Below are positions 52,184-60,943 of a stretch of 64,000 nucleotides of DNA, piece by piece; position 1 is the first letter of the stretch; each line of letters opens with the position of its first letter. The translations under genes were made by a program, and so were the position numbers. The stretch covers positions 186,001-250,000 of the forward strand of contig NZ_JABEQF010000001.1 in NCBI RefSeq assembly GCF_014174355.1, read 5' to 3'. The notes beneath the pieces were generated by a model that had not been told where the DNA came from, made no database searches, and worked only from the letters and a program-made list of their open reading frames with translations. Source of the DNA: Gluconacetobacter azotocaptans. GTDB lineage: Bacteria > Pseudomonadota > Alphaproteobacteria > Acetobacterales > Acetobacteraceae.

Positions 52184-53962
52184 ATGACTGTCACCATGAA
52201 AAAGAAGGACGTGGTCCTGATCGGGTTCGGCTGGACCGGGGCGATCCTGGGCCAGGAACTGACCGAGGCCGGGCTGGACGTCCTGGCGCTGGAACGCGGC
52301 GAGATGCGCGACACGCCGACCGATGCGCGCTACCCGCAGGTGATCGACGAACTGGCCTATTCGATCCGAGGCAAGCTGTATCAGGACCTGTCGCGCGAGA
52401 CGGTGACGGTTCGCCATGGGGTGGACGATCTGGCGGTGCCGTACCGCCAGCACGGCTCGTTCCTGCTGGGCAATGGCGTTGGCGGGGCGGGCCTGCACTG
52501 GAACGGCATGCATTACCGCGTCCTGCCCGAGGAGTTGCAGCTTCGTACCCGTTACGAGCAGCGCTACGGCAGGAATTTCATTCCCGAAGGCATGACCATC
52601 CGCGATTTCCCCGTCACCTATGACGAACTGGAGCCGTTCTTCACCAGGTTCGAGTACGTGTGCGGAACGTCGGGCAAGGCCGGCAATCTGGACGGCCGGA
52701 AGATCGAGGGCGGCAATCCGTTCGAAGGGCCGCGCAGCAAGGACTATCCCACGCCGCCGCTGCATAACGGCTATGGCGCCGACCTGGTCTGGAAGGGCGC
52801 GGTCGAGGCCGGGTTCCATCCGTATTACGCGCCGGCGGCCAACTGCTCCACGCCGTATACCAATCCGTATGGCGTTCGTCTGGGGCCATGCAATTTCTGC
52901 GGGTTCTGCGAAAACTACGCCTGCTACATGTATTCCAAGGCGTCGCCGCAGACCACGATCCTGCCGGTGTTGTTGCGCAAGCCGAATTTCGAGCTTCGGC
53001 CCCGCTCGCAGGTGCTGAAGATTAACCTCGATTCGACGGGCAAGAAGGCCACCGGCGTCACCTATGTCGATGCCAAGGGGCGCGAGATCTTCCAGCCGGC
53101 CGACCTGGTCATCGTCACGGCCTATCAGATGCACAATGTGCGTCTGCTGCTGCTGTCGGGTATCGGCAAGCCCTACAACCCGAAGACCGGCGAGGGCGTG
53201 GTCGGCATGAACTATGCCTACCAGGCGATGGGCGGGGTGGAAGTGCTGCTGCCCTCGGGCACGCGGCTCAACCCGTTCATCGGCACCGGGGCGGGCGGCG
53301 TCTCGGTCGACGACGTGAACGGCGACCAGTTCGATCATGGTCCGCTGGGCTTTGTGGGCGGGGCCAGCGTGCGTCATGTGCGCCTGGGCGGTCGCCCGAT
53401 CCAGATGACCCCCACCGTGCCCGGCACGCCGAAATGGGGCAGCGCCTGGAAGTCGGCGGTCAAGGACACCTACCAACGCGAACTGCATATCGATCTGTCG
53501 GGATCGGTGGCGGCGTACCAGGATGTCTATCTCGACCTCGACCCGACCTATCGTGATGCGTATGGCCAGCCGCTGCTGCGCCTGACCTATAACTGGCACG
53601 ATAACGAGGCCCGGCTGATGCATCACGTCGGCGACCGGATCAGCGAGATCGCCAAGGCGATGAACGCGGAAAAGTACTGGGTGACCAACCGCGTGACCCC
53701 GGGCGCGAAATACGATGTCCGCTTCTACCAGAGCACCCATACCACCGGCGGGGCGATCATGGGCGCCGATCCGCGCACCAGCGTGGTCAACCGCTACCTG
53801 CAAAGCTGGGACGTGCCCAACGTGTTCGTGATGGGGGCCAGCGCCTTCCCGCAGAACATGGGCTACAACCCGACCGGCCTGGTCGGCGCGCTGGCCTACT
53901 GGTCGGCCAAGGCCATCCGGGAACAATACCTGAAAAATCCCGGCCCCCTGGTGCAGGCGTAG
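52184..53962 (+). CDS. GMC-family sugar-acid dehydrogenase flavoprotein (large subunit)
   Basis: 592-residue FAD enzyme oxidising a sugar acid or sugar in the periplasm, probably gluconate at C2 or 2-ketogluconate. The FAD motif is LIGFGWTGAILGQELTEAGL at about 12-31. The catalytic region includes HTTGGAIMG and NPTGLVGALAYWSAKA. Near residue 233-247, GPCNFCGFCENYACY has four Cys, like the iron-sulfur site known from related FAD dehydrogenases (fructose, sorbitol and glucose types). It has no signal of its own and would travel with the small subunit. Exact substrate cannot be fixed from sequence; the 2-keto-gluconate enzyme is a close alternative. Confidence 0.9.
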   Translation: MTVTMKKKDVVLIGFGWTGAILGQELTEAGLDVLALERGEMRDTPTDARYPQVIDELAYSIRGKLYQDLSRETVTVRHGVDDLAVPYRQHGSFLLGNGVGGAGLHWNGMHYRVLPEELQLRTRYEQRYGRNFIPEGMTIRDFPVTYDELEPFFTRFEYVCGTSGKAGNLDGRKIEGGNPFEGPRSKDYPTPPLHNGYGADLVWKGAVEAGFHPYYAPAANCSTPYTNPYGVRLGPCNFCGFCENYACYMYSKASPQTTILPVLLRKPNFELRPRSQVLKINLDSTGKKATGVTYVDAKGREIFQPADLVIVTAYQMHNVRLLLLSGIGKPYNPKTGEGVVGMNYAYQAMGGVEVLLPSGTRLNPFIGTGAGGVSVDDVNGDQFDHGPLGFVGGASVRHVRLGGRPIQMTPTVPGTPKWGSAWKSAVKDTYQRELHIDLSGSVAAYQDVYLDLDPTYRDAYGQPLLRLTYNWHDNEARLMHHVGDRISEIAKAMNAEKYWVTNRVTPGAKYDVRFYQSTHTTGGAIMGADPRTSVVNRYLQSWDVPNVFVMGASAFPQNMGYNPTGLVGALAYWSAKAIREQYLKNPGPLVQA

Positions 53963-53969
53963 GAGGGAC

Positions 53970-55292
53970 ATGATGATGACCCGACATCTCTCCGCCGCCG
54001 CCCTGCTTGTCGGCCTGGCGTCCGCATCGGGTGGCGCGCGCGCGGCCGACGATGCCCAGGTGGCCCGTGGCGCCTATATCGCCCGTGCCGGCGACTGCGT
54101 GGCCTGCCATACCGCGACGGGCGGGGCGCCCTTCGCCGGGGGACTGGCCATCGAGACCCCGATGGGGCGGATCTATTCCACCAACATCACGCCCGATCCG
54201 GAGACGGGGATCGGGACCTATGACTTCGCAGCGTTCGACCGCGCGGTGCGTGGCGGGGTCAACCAGGCGGGCCACCGCCTGTATCCGGCCATGCCCTATC
54301 CGTCCTACGCCCGTGTCACTCCCGACGACATGCAGGCGCTGTATGCCTATTTCATGCATGGGGTGAAGCCGCAGCACCAGCCTGACCGGGCCGCCGACAT
54401 TCCGTGGCCGCTGTCGATGCGCTGGCCCCTGATGTTCTGGGACGCGATGTTCGCCCCGTCACCCGCGACCGTACCGGCGGCGGCGTCCGGCTCCGCCGAT
54501 CAACTGGCGCGCGGGCGCTATCTGGTGGTGGGGCTGGAACATTGCGGGTCGTGCCATACGCCGCGTGGCTTCGCCCTGCAGGAAAAGGCGCTGACCGACG
54601 CCGACGGGGCGGCCTACCTGTCGGGTGCGCCGATCGACGGCTGGCTGGCCAAGAGCCTGCGGTCGGACGGGCCTGACGGGCTGTCGGCGTGGTCGGTGCA
54701 GGATATCGTCACGTTCCTCAAGACCGGCCGCAACAACCAAGTCGCCGCATTCGGCGGCATGAAGGACGTCGTCGCCCATAGCACCCAGTATCTGAACGAT
54801 GACGATCTGACGGCCATTGCGCTCTATCTCAAGAGCCTGGGCGGGAAGGGCGGCGCGGCACCCGCGCTGCGCCCCGATGCCGCGGCCGCGACGGCGTTGC
54901 GGACCGGGCACGGCCTGCCGCGGGGCGGTCGCGTCTTCCTCGATAATTGCGCGGCATGCCACCGGACCGGCGGCCAGGGCTATGACGGCGTCTTCCCGCG
55001 CCTGGCGCTCAGTTCCGTCGTCAACAGCGCCGATCCGATGTCGCTGGTACGGATCGTGCTGGAGGGGTCGCGGATGGCGCCCACGGCGGGCGCCCCGGCG
55101 GCCTTCGGGATGCCGGGCCTGGGGTGGCGGCTGGATGACCGGGACGTGGCGGATGTCGTGACGTTCATCCGGACAAGCTGGGGCAATCATGGCGCGCCGG
55201 TCAGCGCCCAGGATGTCGCGCGGATCCGCAGGACGATCAACAGCGGGCCGACGCCGGAAAGCAGGAACACCGTCGATCCGTCACCGTCGTGA
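53970..55292 (+). CDS. Triheme cytochrome c subunit of the membrane dehydrogenase
   Basis: 440 residues with a signal peptide and three CxxCH heme sites, CVACH, CGSCH and CAACH, evenly spaced, each with a downstream Met-containing region. It takes electrons from the flavoprotein and gives them to ubiquinone in the membrane, as in gluconate, sorbitol and alcohol dehydrogenases of acetic acid bacteria. AGGAGGG lies just upstream of three in-frame ATGs (53970, 53973, 53976); the later ones have the better spacing. It is 7 bases after the large subunit stop. Confidence 0.92.
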   Translation: MMMTRHLSAAALLVGLASASGGARAADDAQVARGAYIARAGDCVACHTATGGAPFAGGLAIETPMGRIYSTNITPDPETGIGTYDFAAFDRAVRGGVNQAGHRLYPAMPYPSYARVTPDDMQALYAYFMHGVKPQHQPDRAADIPWPLSMRWPLMFWDAMFAPSPATVPAAASGSADQLARGRYLVVGLEHCGSCHTPRGFALQEKALTDADGAAYLSGAPIDGWLAKSLRSDGPDGLSAWSVQDIVTFLKTGRNNQVAAFGGMKDVVAHSTQYLNDDDLTAIALYLKSLGGKGGAAPALRPDAAAATALRTGHGLPRGGRVFLDNCAACHRTGGQGYDGVFPRLALSSVVNSADPMSLVRIVLEGSRMAPTAGAPAAFGMPGLGWRLDDRDVADVVTFIRTSWGNHGAPVSAQDVARIRRTINSGPTPESRNTVDPSPS

Positions 55293-55339
55293 CGGCGGCG
55301 GCCGGGCGAAAATCGGACGAAACAAGGGGGAACAGGACC

Positions 55340-55834
55340 ATGATCGACAAGACGGCACGCTATATGTCGACATTCTTCCTGGGGCTTGCACTGGTCGCGT
55401 GCCCCATGGCGACACGGGCGGCCCCGGCGCTGGCCTCGCGGCCGGTCCTGACCCTGGCGCTGGCCGAACGTCTGCTGCAGGCCGCGCTGCAGGAGGCCAC
55501 GCGCAACGGGTGGCCCGGCGTCGTCGCCGTCGTCGACGATGCCGGACAGGTGATGGCATTGGCGCGGATGGACAATGCCTATATGCGGGCCAGCGTCGAT
55601 CTGGCGCCGGGAAAGGCCCGGACGGCAGTGATGTTCCGCCGTCCGACCGCGGTCCTGGAAGGCGCGATCGACGGGCCGCGCCCGGCGCTGGTGACGGCGC
55701 AGGGCTATGTCATGATGAAAGGGGGCGAGCCCATCGTCATGGATGGCCAGGTCGTCGGCGGAATCGGCGTGTCGGTCGATACGCCCGACCATGACGAACA
55801 GATTGCGCAGGCCGCCCTGACAATATTGAAATAG
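55340..55834 (+). CDS. GlcG/HbpS-like secreted protein
   Basis: 164-residue protein with a signal (YMSTFFLGLALVACPMATRA) and a GlcG/HbpS fold: LTLALAERLLQAALQEA, VVAVVDDAGQVMALARMDNA, SVDLAPGKARTAVMF and DGQVVGGIGVSVDTPDHDEQI. Family members bind haem or small cofactors and occur in dehydrogenase operons. Its role beside a haem-containing periplasmic enzyme could be haem handling; that is inference. It follows the cytochrome gene by 47 bases and is closed by a UUCG hairpin. Confidence 0.82.
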   Translation: MIDKTARYMSTFFLGLALVACPMATRAAPALASRPVLTLALAERLLQAALQEATRNGWPGVVAVVDDAGQVMALARMDNAYMRASVDLAPGKARTAVMFRRPTAVLEGAIDGPRPALVTAQGYVMMKGGEPIVMDGQVVGGIGVSVDTPDHDEQIAQAALTILK

Positions 55835-55836
55835 AC

Positions 55837-55854
55837 CCGGCCCTTCGGGGCCGG
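55837..55854 (+). terminator. UUCG-loop hairpin at the end of the dehydrogenase operon
   Basis: CCGGCCC, TTCG, GGGCCGG is a perfect 7-bp stem with a UUCG tetraloop, starting two bases after the GlcG-like stop. No T-run follows, so it may be a processing or decay barrier, or a partial terminator. Confidence 0.55.
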
Positions 55855-55896
55855 ACCGCGCGTAGAAACATAAAAACAAGAACGCGAGCGAATCAC

Positions 55897-56229
55897 ATGG
55901 GAGAGACCAGCCTGACCCGGGCCGAGGAGCGCTTCATACGATGGGCCTTCGGCACTTATTCCGGGCATAATCCATCCCTGTCGGACGGGATCATCCTGCC
56001 GACGTGGAAAAGCGGGCCGCGCACCGGCCAGCCGCGCATCCCGGCATCCATCCGCGACCTGCTGGCACGCGGGCTGTTGCGGGTCGAGGTCGAAGACGGG
56101 GCGCCGCGCGCTTATTTTACCCATAACGGCATGACGGCGGTGCGCCGGATGTTCGTCAAGCCCCGCTTCGATGCCGGGCGCTATATCCATTTGTTGCGCG
56201 AAGTGGAGAGCGGGGTCGATCCCGGCTGA
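55897..56229 (+). CDS. Conserved-looking small hypothetical protein
   Basis: 110 residues, soluble, no signal. It reads TRAEERFIRWAFGTYSGHNPS, then SGPRTGQPRIPASIRDLLARGLLRVEVEDGAPRAYFTHNGMTAVRRMF. The pattern of helices followed by a short beta wing (LLRVEVEDGAPRAYFT) and a last helix is compatible with a winged-helix fold, but no family is recognised. It lies between the dehydrogenase operon and pdc, with a terminator-like hairpin downstream. Possibly a small regulator; function unknown. Confidence 0.65.
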   Translation: MGETSLTRAEERFIRWAFGTYSGHNPSLSDGIILPTWKSGPRTGQPRIPASIRDLLARGLLRVEVEDGAPRAYFTHNGMTAVRRMFVKPRFDAGRYIHLLREVESGVDPG

Positions 56230-56700
56230 TCCCGCCCCGTCACAGCGGCTCTGGTCAAAGTCCGCGCGGGTTGATTCATATCAACGCGCCATCCTTGCCG
56301 GGCCTCTATGGAAAGCGGGATCACGAGAGAATCCGGATACTGCCCCGCAGGGGGTATCCGGTTCTTTCGGGGGAAGCGGCGCGTGCAGGCCCCGGCAGGT
56401 TCCGGACGGCCCATGCTTGGGGGTGGGAAATCCGCTTGTAATAACGGAAAAGGAAGAAGTCCCATGCGACGATTGGCCTTGTGGCCGGGGCCGGTCCGGA
56501 TCCACGATCCCGTCGCGGGACGCCACAGGGATGTGACCGCACTTATGAACGCATTGTCGTCGTTATATTCGGATTGTTCCAGGCTTCGGTCCGGACTCGG
56601 ATCGGAAAACGTGCATGCCGCATGTTGCCATGTCCCGCGGGGCCGGCGAGAAGGCCCGGTGGGCGGATAGCGGTCGTCAACAGGACAGGGAAGCACAAGA
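56230..56700. promoter_or_regulatory. Leader region upstream of pdc
   Basis: 471 bases without a firm gene. It contains the hairpin at 56333-56361. A 68-codon frame starts at ATG 56464 with GGAAGAAG upstream and ends at 56670; its translation looks random, so I do not call it. The pdc promoter should lie here. The pdc ribosome binding site is GGACAGGGAAG before the ATG at 56701. Confidence 0.45.
56333..56361 (+). terminator. Strong hairpin before pdc, followed by a short pyrimidine run
   Basis: CCGGATAC (56333-56340) pairs with GTATCCGG (56354-56361), with CCCC (56343-56346) pairing GGGG (56350-56353) inside and a 2-base bulge. TTCTTT follows. It would end transcription from the 110-residue gene and insulate pdc. 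Confidence 0.6.
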
Positions 56701-58392
56701 ATGACATATACCGTAGGGATGTATCTGGGCGACCGGCTGAAGCAGATCGGCCTCGACCATCATTTCGCCGTCGCCGGGGACTACAACCTCGTCCTGCTCG
56801 ACCAGTTGCTGAAAATCGACGGGATGGATCAAGTCTATTGCTGCAACGAACTGAATTGCGGTTATAGCGCCGAAGGGTATGCGCGGGCGAAGGGGGCAGG
56901 CGCCGCGATCGTCACGTTCAGCGTCGGCGCGATTTCCGCGTTCAACGCGGTCGGCGGCGCGTACGCGGAAAACCTGCCGCTGATCCTGATTTCGGGCGCG
57001 CCGAACTCGAACGATCACGGCAGCGGGCACATCCTGCACCATACGATCGGCACGCCCGACTATACTTACCAGATCGAGATGGCGCGGCGCATCACCTGCG
57101 CCGCGGTCTCGATCATTTCGGCCGACGAAGCGCCGGCGAAGATCGATCACGCGATCCGCACGGCCCTGCGCGAGCGCAAGCCCGCCTATATCGAGATTGC
57201 TTGCAACGTCGCCGGCGCGGCCTGCGCGCGCCCCGGCCCGGTCAGCGCCGTGCTGTCGCAGGTACCCAGCGACGCCGCGACGCTGGAGGCGGCGGTCGAG
57301 GCGATCGCCGCCTTCCTGGCAAAGCGCGAGAAGGTGGCGATCCTGGTCGGCAGCAAGCTGCGCGCGGCAAATGGCGGGGAGGGCGCGGTGGCGCTGGCCG
57401 ACGCGCTGGGATGCGCCGTGGCGACGATGGCCGCCGCCAAGAGCTTCTTCCCCGAAAACTATCCGAACTATATCGGCACCTACTGGGGCGAGGCCAGCAG
57501 CCCCGGCGCGCGCGAGATCTTCGACTGGGCCGACGGCATCCTGTGCCTGGGCTGCGTGTTCAACGATTATTCCACCGTGGGCTGGACCGCATGGCCGCGC
57601 GGCGCCAACGTCGTGCAGGCCGATATCGGCACGGTGACGCTGGACGGGCAGGTCTTTGACGGACTGCACCTGAAGGACCTGCTGACGGCCCTGGCAGCCC
57701 GCCTGGCGGGGCAGCCGAAGAAGGGCGCCACGATGACGGAATACCGTCGTATCGTCGGTGCACCGGCGTCGGTGGACAGCGCGGCCCCGACCGCCAAGCT
57801 GACGCGTGCGGAAATGGCGCGGCAGATCGGCGCGCTGCTGACGCCGGAGACGACCCTGCTGGCTGAAACCGGCGATTCTTGGTTCAACGCCATGCGCATG
57901 AAGCTGCCGGAAGGTGCGCGCGTCGAATTCGAAATGCAGTGGGGGCATATCGGATGGTCGGTGCCCGCGACGTTCGGCTACGCCGTGGCGGAACCCAAGC
58001 GCCGTATCATCACCATGGTGGGCGACGGGTCGTTCCAGCTGACCGCGCAGGAAGTCGCCCAGATGGTGCGACGCGGACTGCCGGTGATCGTATTCCTGGT
58101 GAATAACCATGGCTACACGATCGAGGTCGAGATCCATGACGGGCCGTACAACAACATCAAGAACTGGGACTACGCAGGCCTGATCGAGGTCTTCAATGCC
58201 GGCGAAGGGAAGGGGCGCGGCTTCCGCGCGACCACCGGCGCCGAAATGGCCGAGGCGGTGCGGGCGGCGCTGGATAATCACGGCGGCCCGACGCTGATCG
58301 AATGCGTCATCGACCGGGACGACTGTACCAGCGAACTGATTTCCTGGGGACGCCGGGTGGCGAGCGCGAATGCCCGCCCGCCGGCGAAATAA
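56701..58392 (+). CDS. pdc: Pyruvate decarboxylase
   Basis: 563-residue thiamine-diphosphate enzyme making acetaldehyde from pyruvate, rare in bacteria and typical of acetic acid bacteria and Zymomonas. The cofactor Glu is at residue 50 ([14 protein letters not shown]). The paired His of the active site are at 113-114 ([11 protein letters not shown]). The ThDP/Mg motif is [16 protein letters not shown] through [10 protein letters not shown], with the later Glu in EVEIHDG. Length is normal. The acetaldehyde can be used by the aldehyde dehydrogenase at 42 kb. It is monocistronic, ending at a strong terminator. Confidence 0.97.
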   Translation: MTYTVGMYLGDRLKQIGLDHHFAVAGDYNLVLLDQLLKIDGMDQVYCCNELNCGYSAEGYARAKGAGAAIVTFSVGAISAFNAVGGAYAENLPLILISGAPNSNDHGSGHILHHTIGTPDYTYQIEMARRITCAAVSIISADEAPAKIDHAIRTALRERKPAYIEIACNVAGAACARPGPVSAVLSQVPSDAATLEAAVEAIAAFLAKREKVAILVGSKLRAANGGEGAVALADALGCAVATMAAAKSFFPENYPNYIGTYWGEASSPGAREIFDWADGILCLGCVFNDYSTVGWTAWPRGANVVQADIGTVTLDGQVFDGLHLKDLLTALAARLAGQPKKGATMTEYRRIVGAPASVDSAAPTAKLTRAEMARQIGALLTPETTLLAETGDSWFNAMRMKLPEGARVEFEMQWGHIGWSVPATFGYAVAEPKRRIITMVGDGSFQLTAQEVAQMVRRGLPVIVFLVNNHGYTIEVEIHDGPYNNIKNWDYAGLIEVFNAGEGKGRGFRATTGAEMAEAVRAALDNHGGPTLIECVIDRDDCTSELISWGRRVASANARPPAK

Positions 58393-58408
58393 CAGCAGGC
58401 AGGCTCTG

Positions 58409-58438
58409 GCTCCGCGCCATTCCGGCGCGGAGCGTTTT
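58409..58438 (+). terminator. Rho-independent terminator of pdc
   Basis: GCTCCGCGCC (58409-58418), loop ATTCC, GGCGCGGAGC (58424-58433), then G and four T's. A perfect 10-bp GC stem directly after pdc, and one of the clearest terminators in the window. Confidence 0.85.
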
Positions 58439-58456
58439 CACGGGACGATGTGATAC

Positions 58457-59752
58457 ATGTCCGTAATATCCGCCAATTTTTCGGCCGCGCCCGCACGGCA
58501 GGCCGACACGGCGAACCCATCCGCGCTGCGGCCGCTCTATGTGCTGGCCTGGTTCCTGTGCGCGGCCTTCTATTTCTACCAGTATGCCGTGCGCTCGGCG
58601 CCCGGCGTGATGCAGGAAGAACTGACCCAGGCCTGGGGCGGCAACCATATCGGGTCGATGATCGCGGCCTATTATGTCGCGTACGCCCTGATGGCTCTGG
58701 TGGCGGGCATCCTGCTGGATCGCTATGGCGCGCACGCCACCATTCCGTCGGGCATCGCCGTGGTGGCGGTGGGGTGTCTGGTCTTCGCCCAGGGCGGCGA
58801 GGCCGCGGGCATGGGCGGCTTCGTTTTGCAGGCGATGGGCGCGATCTTCGCCTTCATCGGCTCGTCCTATGTCGCGGCGCGTTACCTGCCGCCACGCATG
58901 CTGGCGCTGTTCGTCGGGCTGACGCAATGCCTGGGCATGGCGGGCGCCGCCTTCGGGTCCAAACCGGTGCATCTTCTGATCGATCCGGCGGGCAGCGTTC
59001 ATATGGCCTGGCAGCAGGTCTGGCTGGGTTTCGCCGCCCTCGGCGCCGTGCTGGCGGTCGCGACCTGGCTGGTGATGCCGCGCGAGGGTGGCGACAGCCA
59101 CACCCATCACGGCCCGCTGTCGGCCGGCAGCCTGATGGTGCCCTTCCGCACGATCTTCGCCAATCGGCAAAGCTGGATCGCCGGCGCCATCGGCGGCTTG
59201 CTGTTCGTTCCGACCACGATCGGGGCGCTGGTCTGGGGCACGCTGATGCTGCATGTGGGCGAAGGCACGTCGATGGCCTTCGCGGCGTCGGATGTCTCGA
59301 TGGTGCCGATCGGCTGGGTCATCGGCTGCCCGCTGCTGGGCTACATTTCGGACCGGATCGGGCGGCGGCGGCCGGTGCTGATCGGGGGGGCGGCGGTGCT
59401 GTTGGCGGCCTGCCTGGTGGCCGTCTATGTCCCCGTCGGAATCATGCCGCGCTATTCGGTGGCGCTGGTCATGGGAATCGCGTCCGGGGCGGCGATGATT
59501 CCGTTTTCCAGCATGAAGGAAATCAATCCGCCGCAACTGAAGGGCACGGCGGCGGGGGTCATGAACTTCATGGTGTTCCTGACGACCGGCATCATGTCGC
59601 CCGTCGTCTCGGCATTGATGGGCAATGGCGAACAGGTGTCCATGCCCACGATCCAGCATGCGTTCCTGCCGCTGATCGCCGGCGTCGTTGTGGCGATCGG
59701 CCTGGCGTTCTGCCTGCGCGAGACGGGATGGAAGGTGAATTCGCAGGGCTGA
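58457..59752 (+). CDS. MFS transporter
   Basis: 431-residue inner-membrane carrier with 12 helices. Helix 1 reads VLAWFLCAAFYFYQYAVRSAPG, then AAYYVAYALMALVAGILLDRYG, and the central loop is His-rich (GDSHTHHGPLS). LGYISDRIGRRRPVLI is the second MFS signature. It resembles hexuronate/dicarboxylate-like MFS members, but the substrate is not clear. It lies 65 bases after pdc, beyond the terminator, so it is probably separately transcribed. It converges with the tetraheme cytochrome gene. Confidence 0.87.
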   Translation: MSVISANFSAAPARQADTANPSALRPLYVLAWFLCAAFYFYQYAVRSAPGVMQEELTQAWGGNHIGSMIAAYYVAYALMALVAGILLDRYGAHATIPSGIAVVAVGCLVFAQGGEAAGMGGFVLQAMGAIFAFIGSSYVAARYLPPRMLALFVGLTQCLGMAGAAFGSKPVHLLIDPAGSVHMAWQQVWLGFAALGAVLAVATWLVMPREGGDSHTHHGPLSAGSLMVPFRTIFANRQSWIAGAIGGLLFVPTTIGALVWGTLMLHVGEGTSMAFAASDVSMVPIGWVIGCPLLGYISDRIGRRRPVLIGGAAVLLAACLVAVYVPVGIMPRYSVALVMGIASGAAMIPFSSMKEINPPQLKGTAAGVMNFMVFLTTGIMSPVVSALMGNGEQVSMPTIQHAFLPLIAGVVVAIGLAFCLRETGWKVNSQG

Positions 59753-59769
59753 AACACGCCCGCGCCCGG

Positions 59770-60162
59770 TCAGTCCAGGGGGCCTTTGCCGGGGGGACGC
59801 TGGGCGTGGCAACCTTGGCACAGGCGGACGGGCCCGCCGGGGCGGCCCTGTTCGCGCCGGCGGACATGGCAGGATTCGCAGAACTGATGGAACGTCGCCT
59901 CGACCCGGGTGGCCTGTCCGGGTTCGGTCTTGTGGCAGGCGATGCAGTCCTGCCGCGGCAGGCGCGCCATCCGCGATTGCGCATAGTTATGGTGGCACGC
60001 GACGCAGTTGATCGCCGTATGGTCGACGTGCGCGAAACGCAGCGGCAATGCCGGATGGGCCATCACGGAATGCACATGCAGTCTGTCGATCGCCCATCCT
60101 GCCGCCGCCAGAAGAGCCACCCCCAACATCGCGGCGCATATCCGGCCCGGGCCGCCCCTCAT
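59770..60162 (-). CDS. Tetraheme c-type cytochrome
   Basis: 130 residues with an N-terminal membrane or signal helix (ICAAMLGVALLAAAGWA) and four CxxCH sites in about 85 residues: CVACH, CIACH, CESCH and CQGCH. Closely spaced hemes and extra His (HVDHT, HHNYAQ, FHQF) suggest bis-His ligation as in class III/NrfH-like cytochromes. It would carry electrons across the periplasm. Its ATG overlaps the stop of the cytochrome b-like gene as ATGA, so the two are made together. Partner and donor unknown. Confidence 0.85.
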   Translation of the reverse strand: MRGGPGRICAAMLGVALLAAAGWAIDRLHVHSVMAHPALPLRFAHVDHTAINCVACHHNYAQSRMARLPRQDCIACHKTEPGQATRVEATFHQFCESCHVRRREQGRPGGPVRLCQGCHAQRPPGKGPLD

Positions 60163-60896
60163 CCGGGACCGCCATGCGGCGTGACCATGGCATAGCACAC
60201 GGCCGACAGGACGCTGGCCGCCAGCATCAGGGCCACGATGGTCCGGGCGTGGGGGGACATGTTCCGCCAGCGTTTCCGGCTGGGGGATGCGTGGTTCCGC
60301 TCCGGCCGCAGCAGCCACCGCACCGGTGTCCATGCGGCAGCCCCGGCGGTCAGCACCGCGCACAGCGCCGTCTTCCATTCGGTGTTCACATGCAGTCCGG
60401 CCTCGGCCACATGGAAGGCGGACAGCGGCAGCGTGGAATACGCGATGACGGAATGACCGATCCGGAACCGCCGCGCCGTGCGCCACAGCGCATGGCGTAC
60501 GCCACGCAGACCGGACAGCGCCCCCGCCAGAATCAGGCACGCGGCCGCCAGCCCCGCCAGCATCGGCCAGGGCCCCGACGGCAGCAGGTCGTCGAGCAGT
60601 AACGGCGCGGCCCAGAACGGCGGCAGGATATGCAGGCCCAGCAGGGCCAGCGCCCCGGTGCCCAGCCCCCGATGCAGCACCACGAAGAACTTGCCGTCGC
60701 AGTTCGGCCAGGCCGTGGGCCGTCCGTTCAGCACGAATAGCCCCAGCAGCACGACAAAGGCGGCAAAGCCTGCCGCGTCCGCTATATCCCACGACAGGCC
60801 CACGCCCGGGGGCGGTGACGCCAGCAGGAAGATGGCCGGCATGATCAGGACCAGGCCCACAAGCGAGGCGGCCAAGACGGCGATCTCGGCCTTCAT
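60159..60896 (-). CDS. Cytochrome b-like membrane protein (ferric reductase-like)
   Basis: 245 residues with six to seven hydrophobic helices. Paired His in VLHRGLGTGALALLGLHILP and in RIGHSVIAYSTLPLSAFHVAEAGLHV suit binding of two haems b between helices, as in ferric reductase-like or cytochrome b561-like proteins. There is no NAD or flavin domain. It would pass electrons between quinol and the tetraheme cytochrome encoded directly after it. The start at 60896 is preferred over 60989, which would overlap the deiminase gene by 46 bases. Confidence 0.72.
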   Translation of the reverse strand: MKAEIAVLAASLVGLVLIMPAIFLLASPPPGVGLSWDIADAAGFAAFVVLLGLFVLNGRPTAWPNCDGKFFVVLHRGLGTGALALLGLHILPPFWAAPLLLDDLLPSGPWPMLAGLAAACLILAGALSGLRGVRHALWRTARRFRIGHSVIAYSTLPLSAFHVAEAGLHVNTEWKTALCAVLTAGAAAWTPVRWLLRPERNHASPSRKRWRNMSPHARTIVALMLAASVLSAVCYAMVTPHGGPG

Positions 60897-60943
60897 GGCC
60901 GCCCGTCGCCGCCCATCGGCGGAGCCACCGTTAAAACGATTCC

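Noticed and set aside
56464-56670. 68-codon frame with a reasonable Shine-Dalgarno before pdc
   Set aside because: Translation is Arg/Gly-rich without structure or family; the ribosome binding site alone is not enough.
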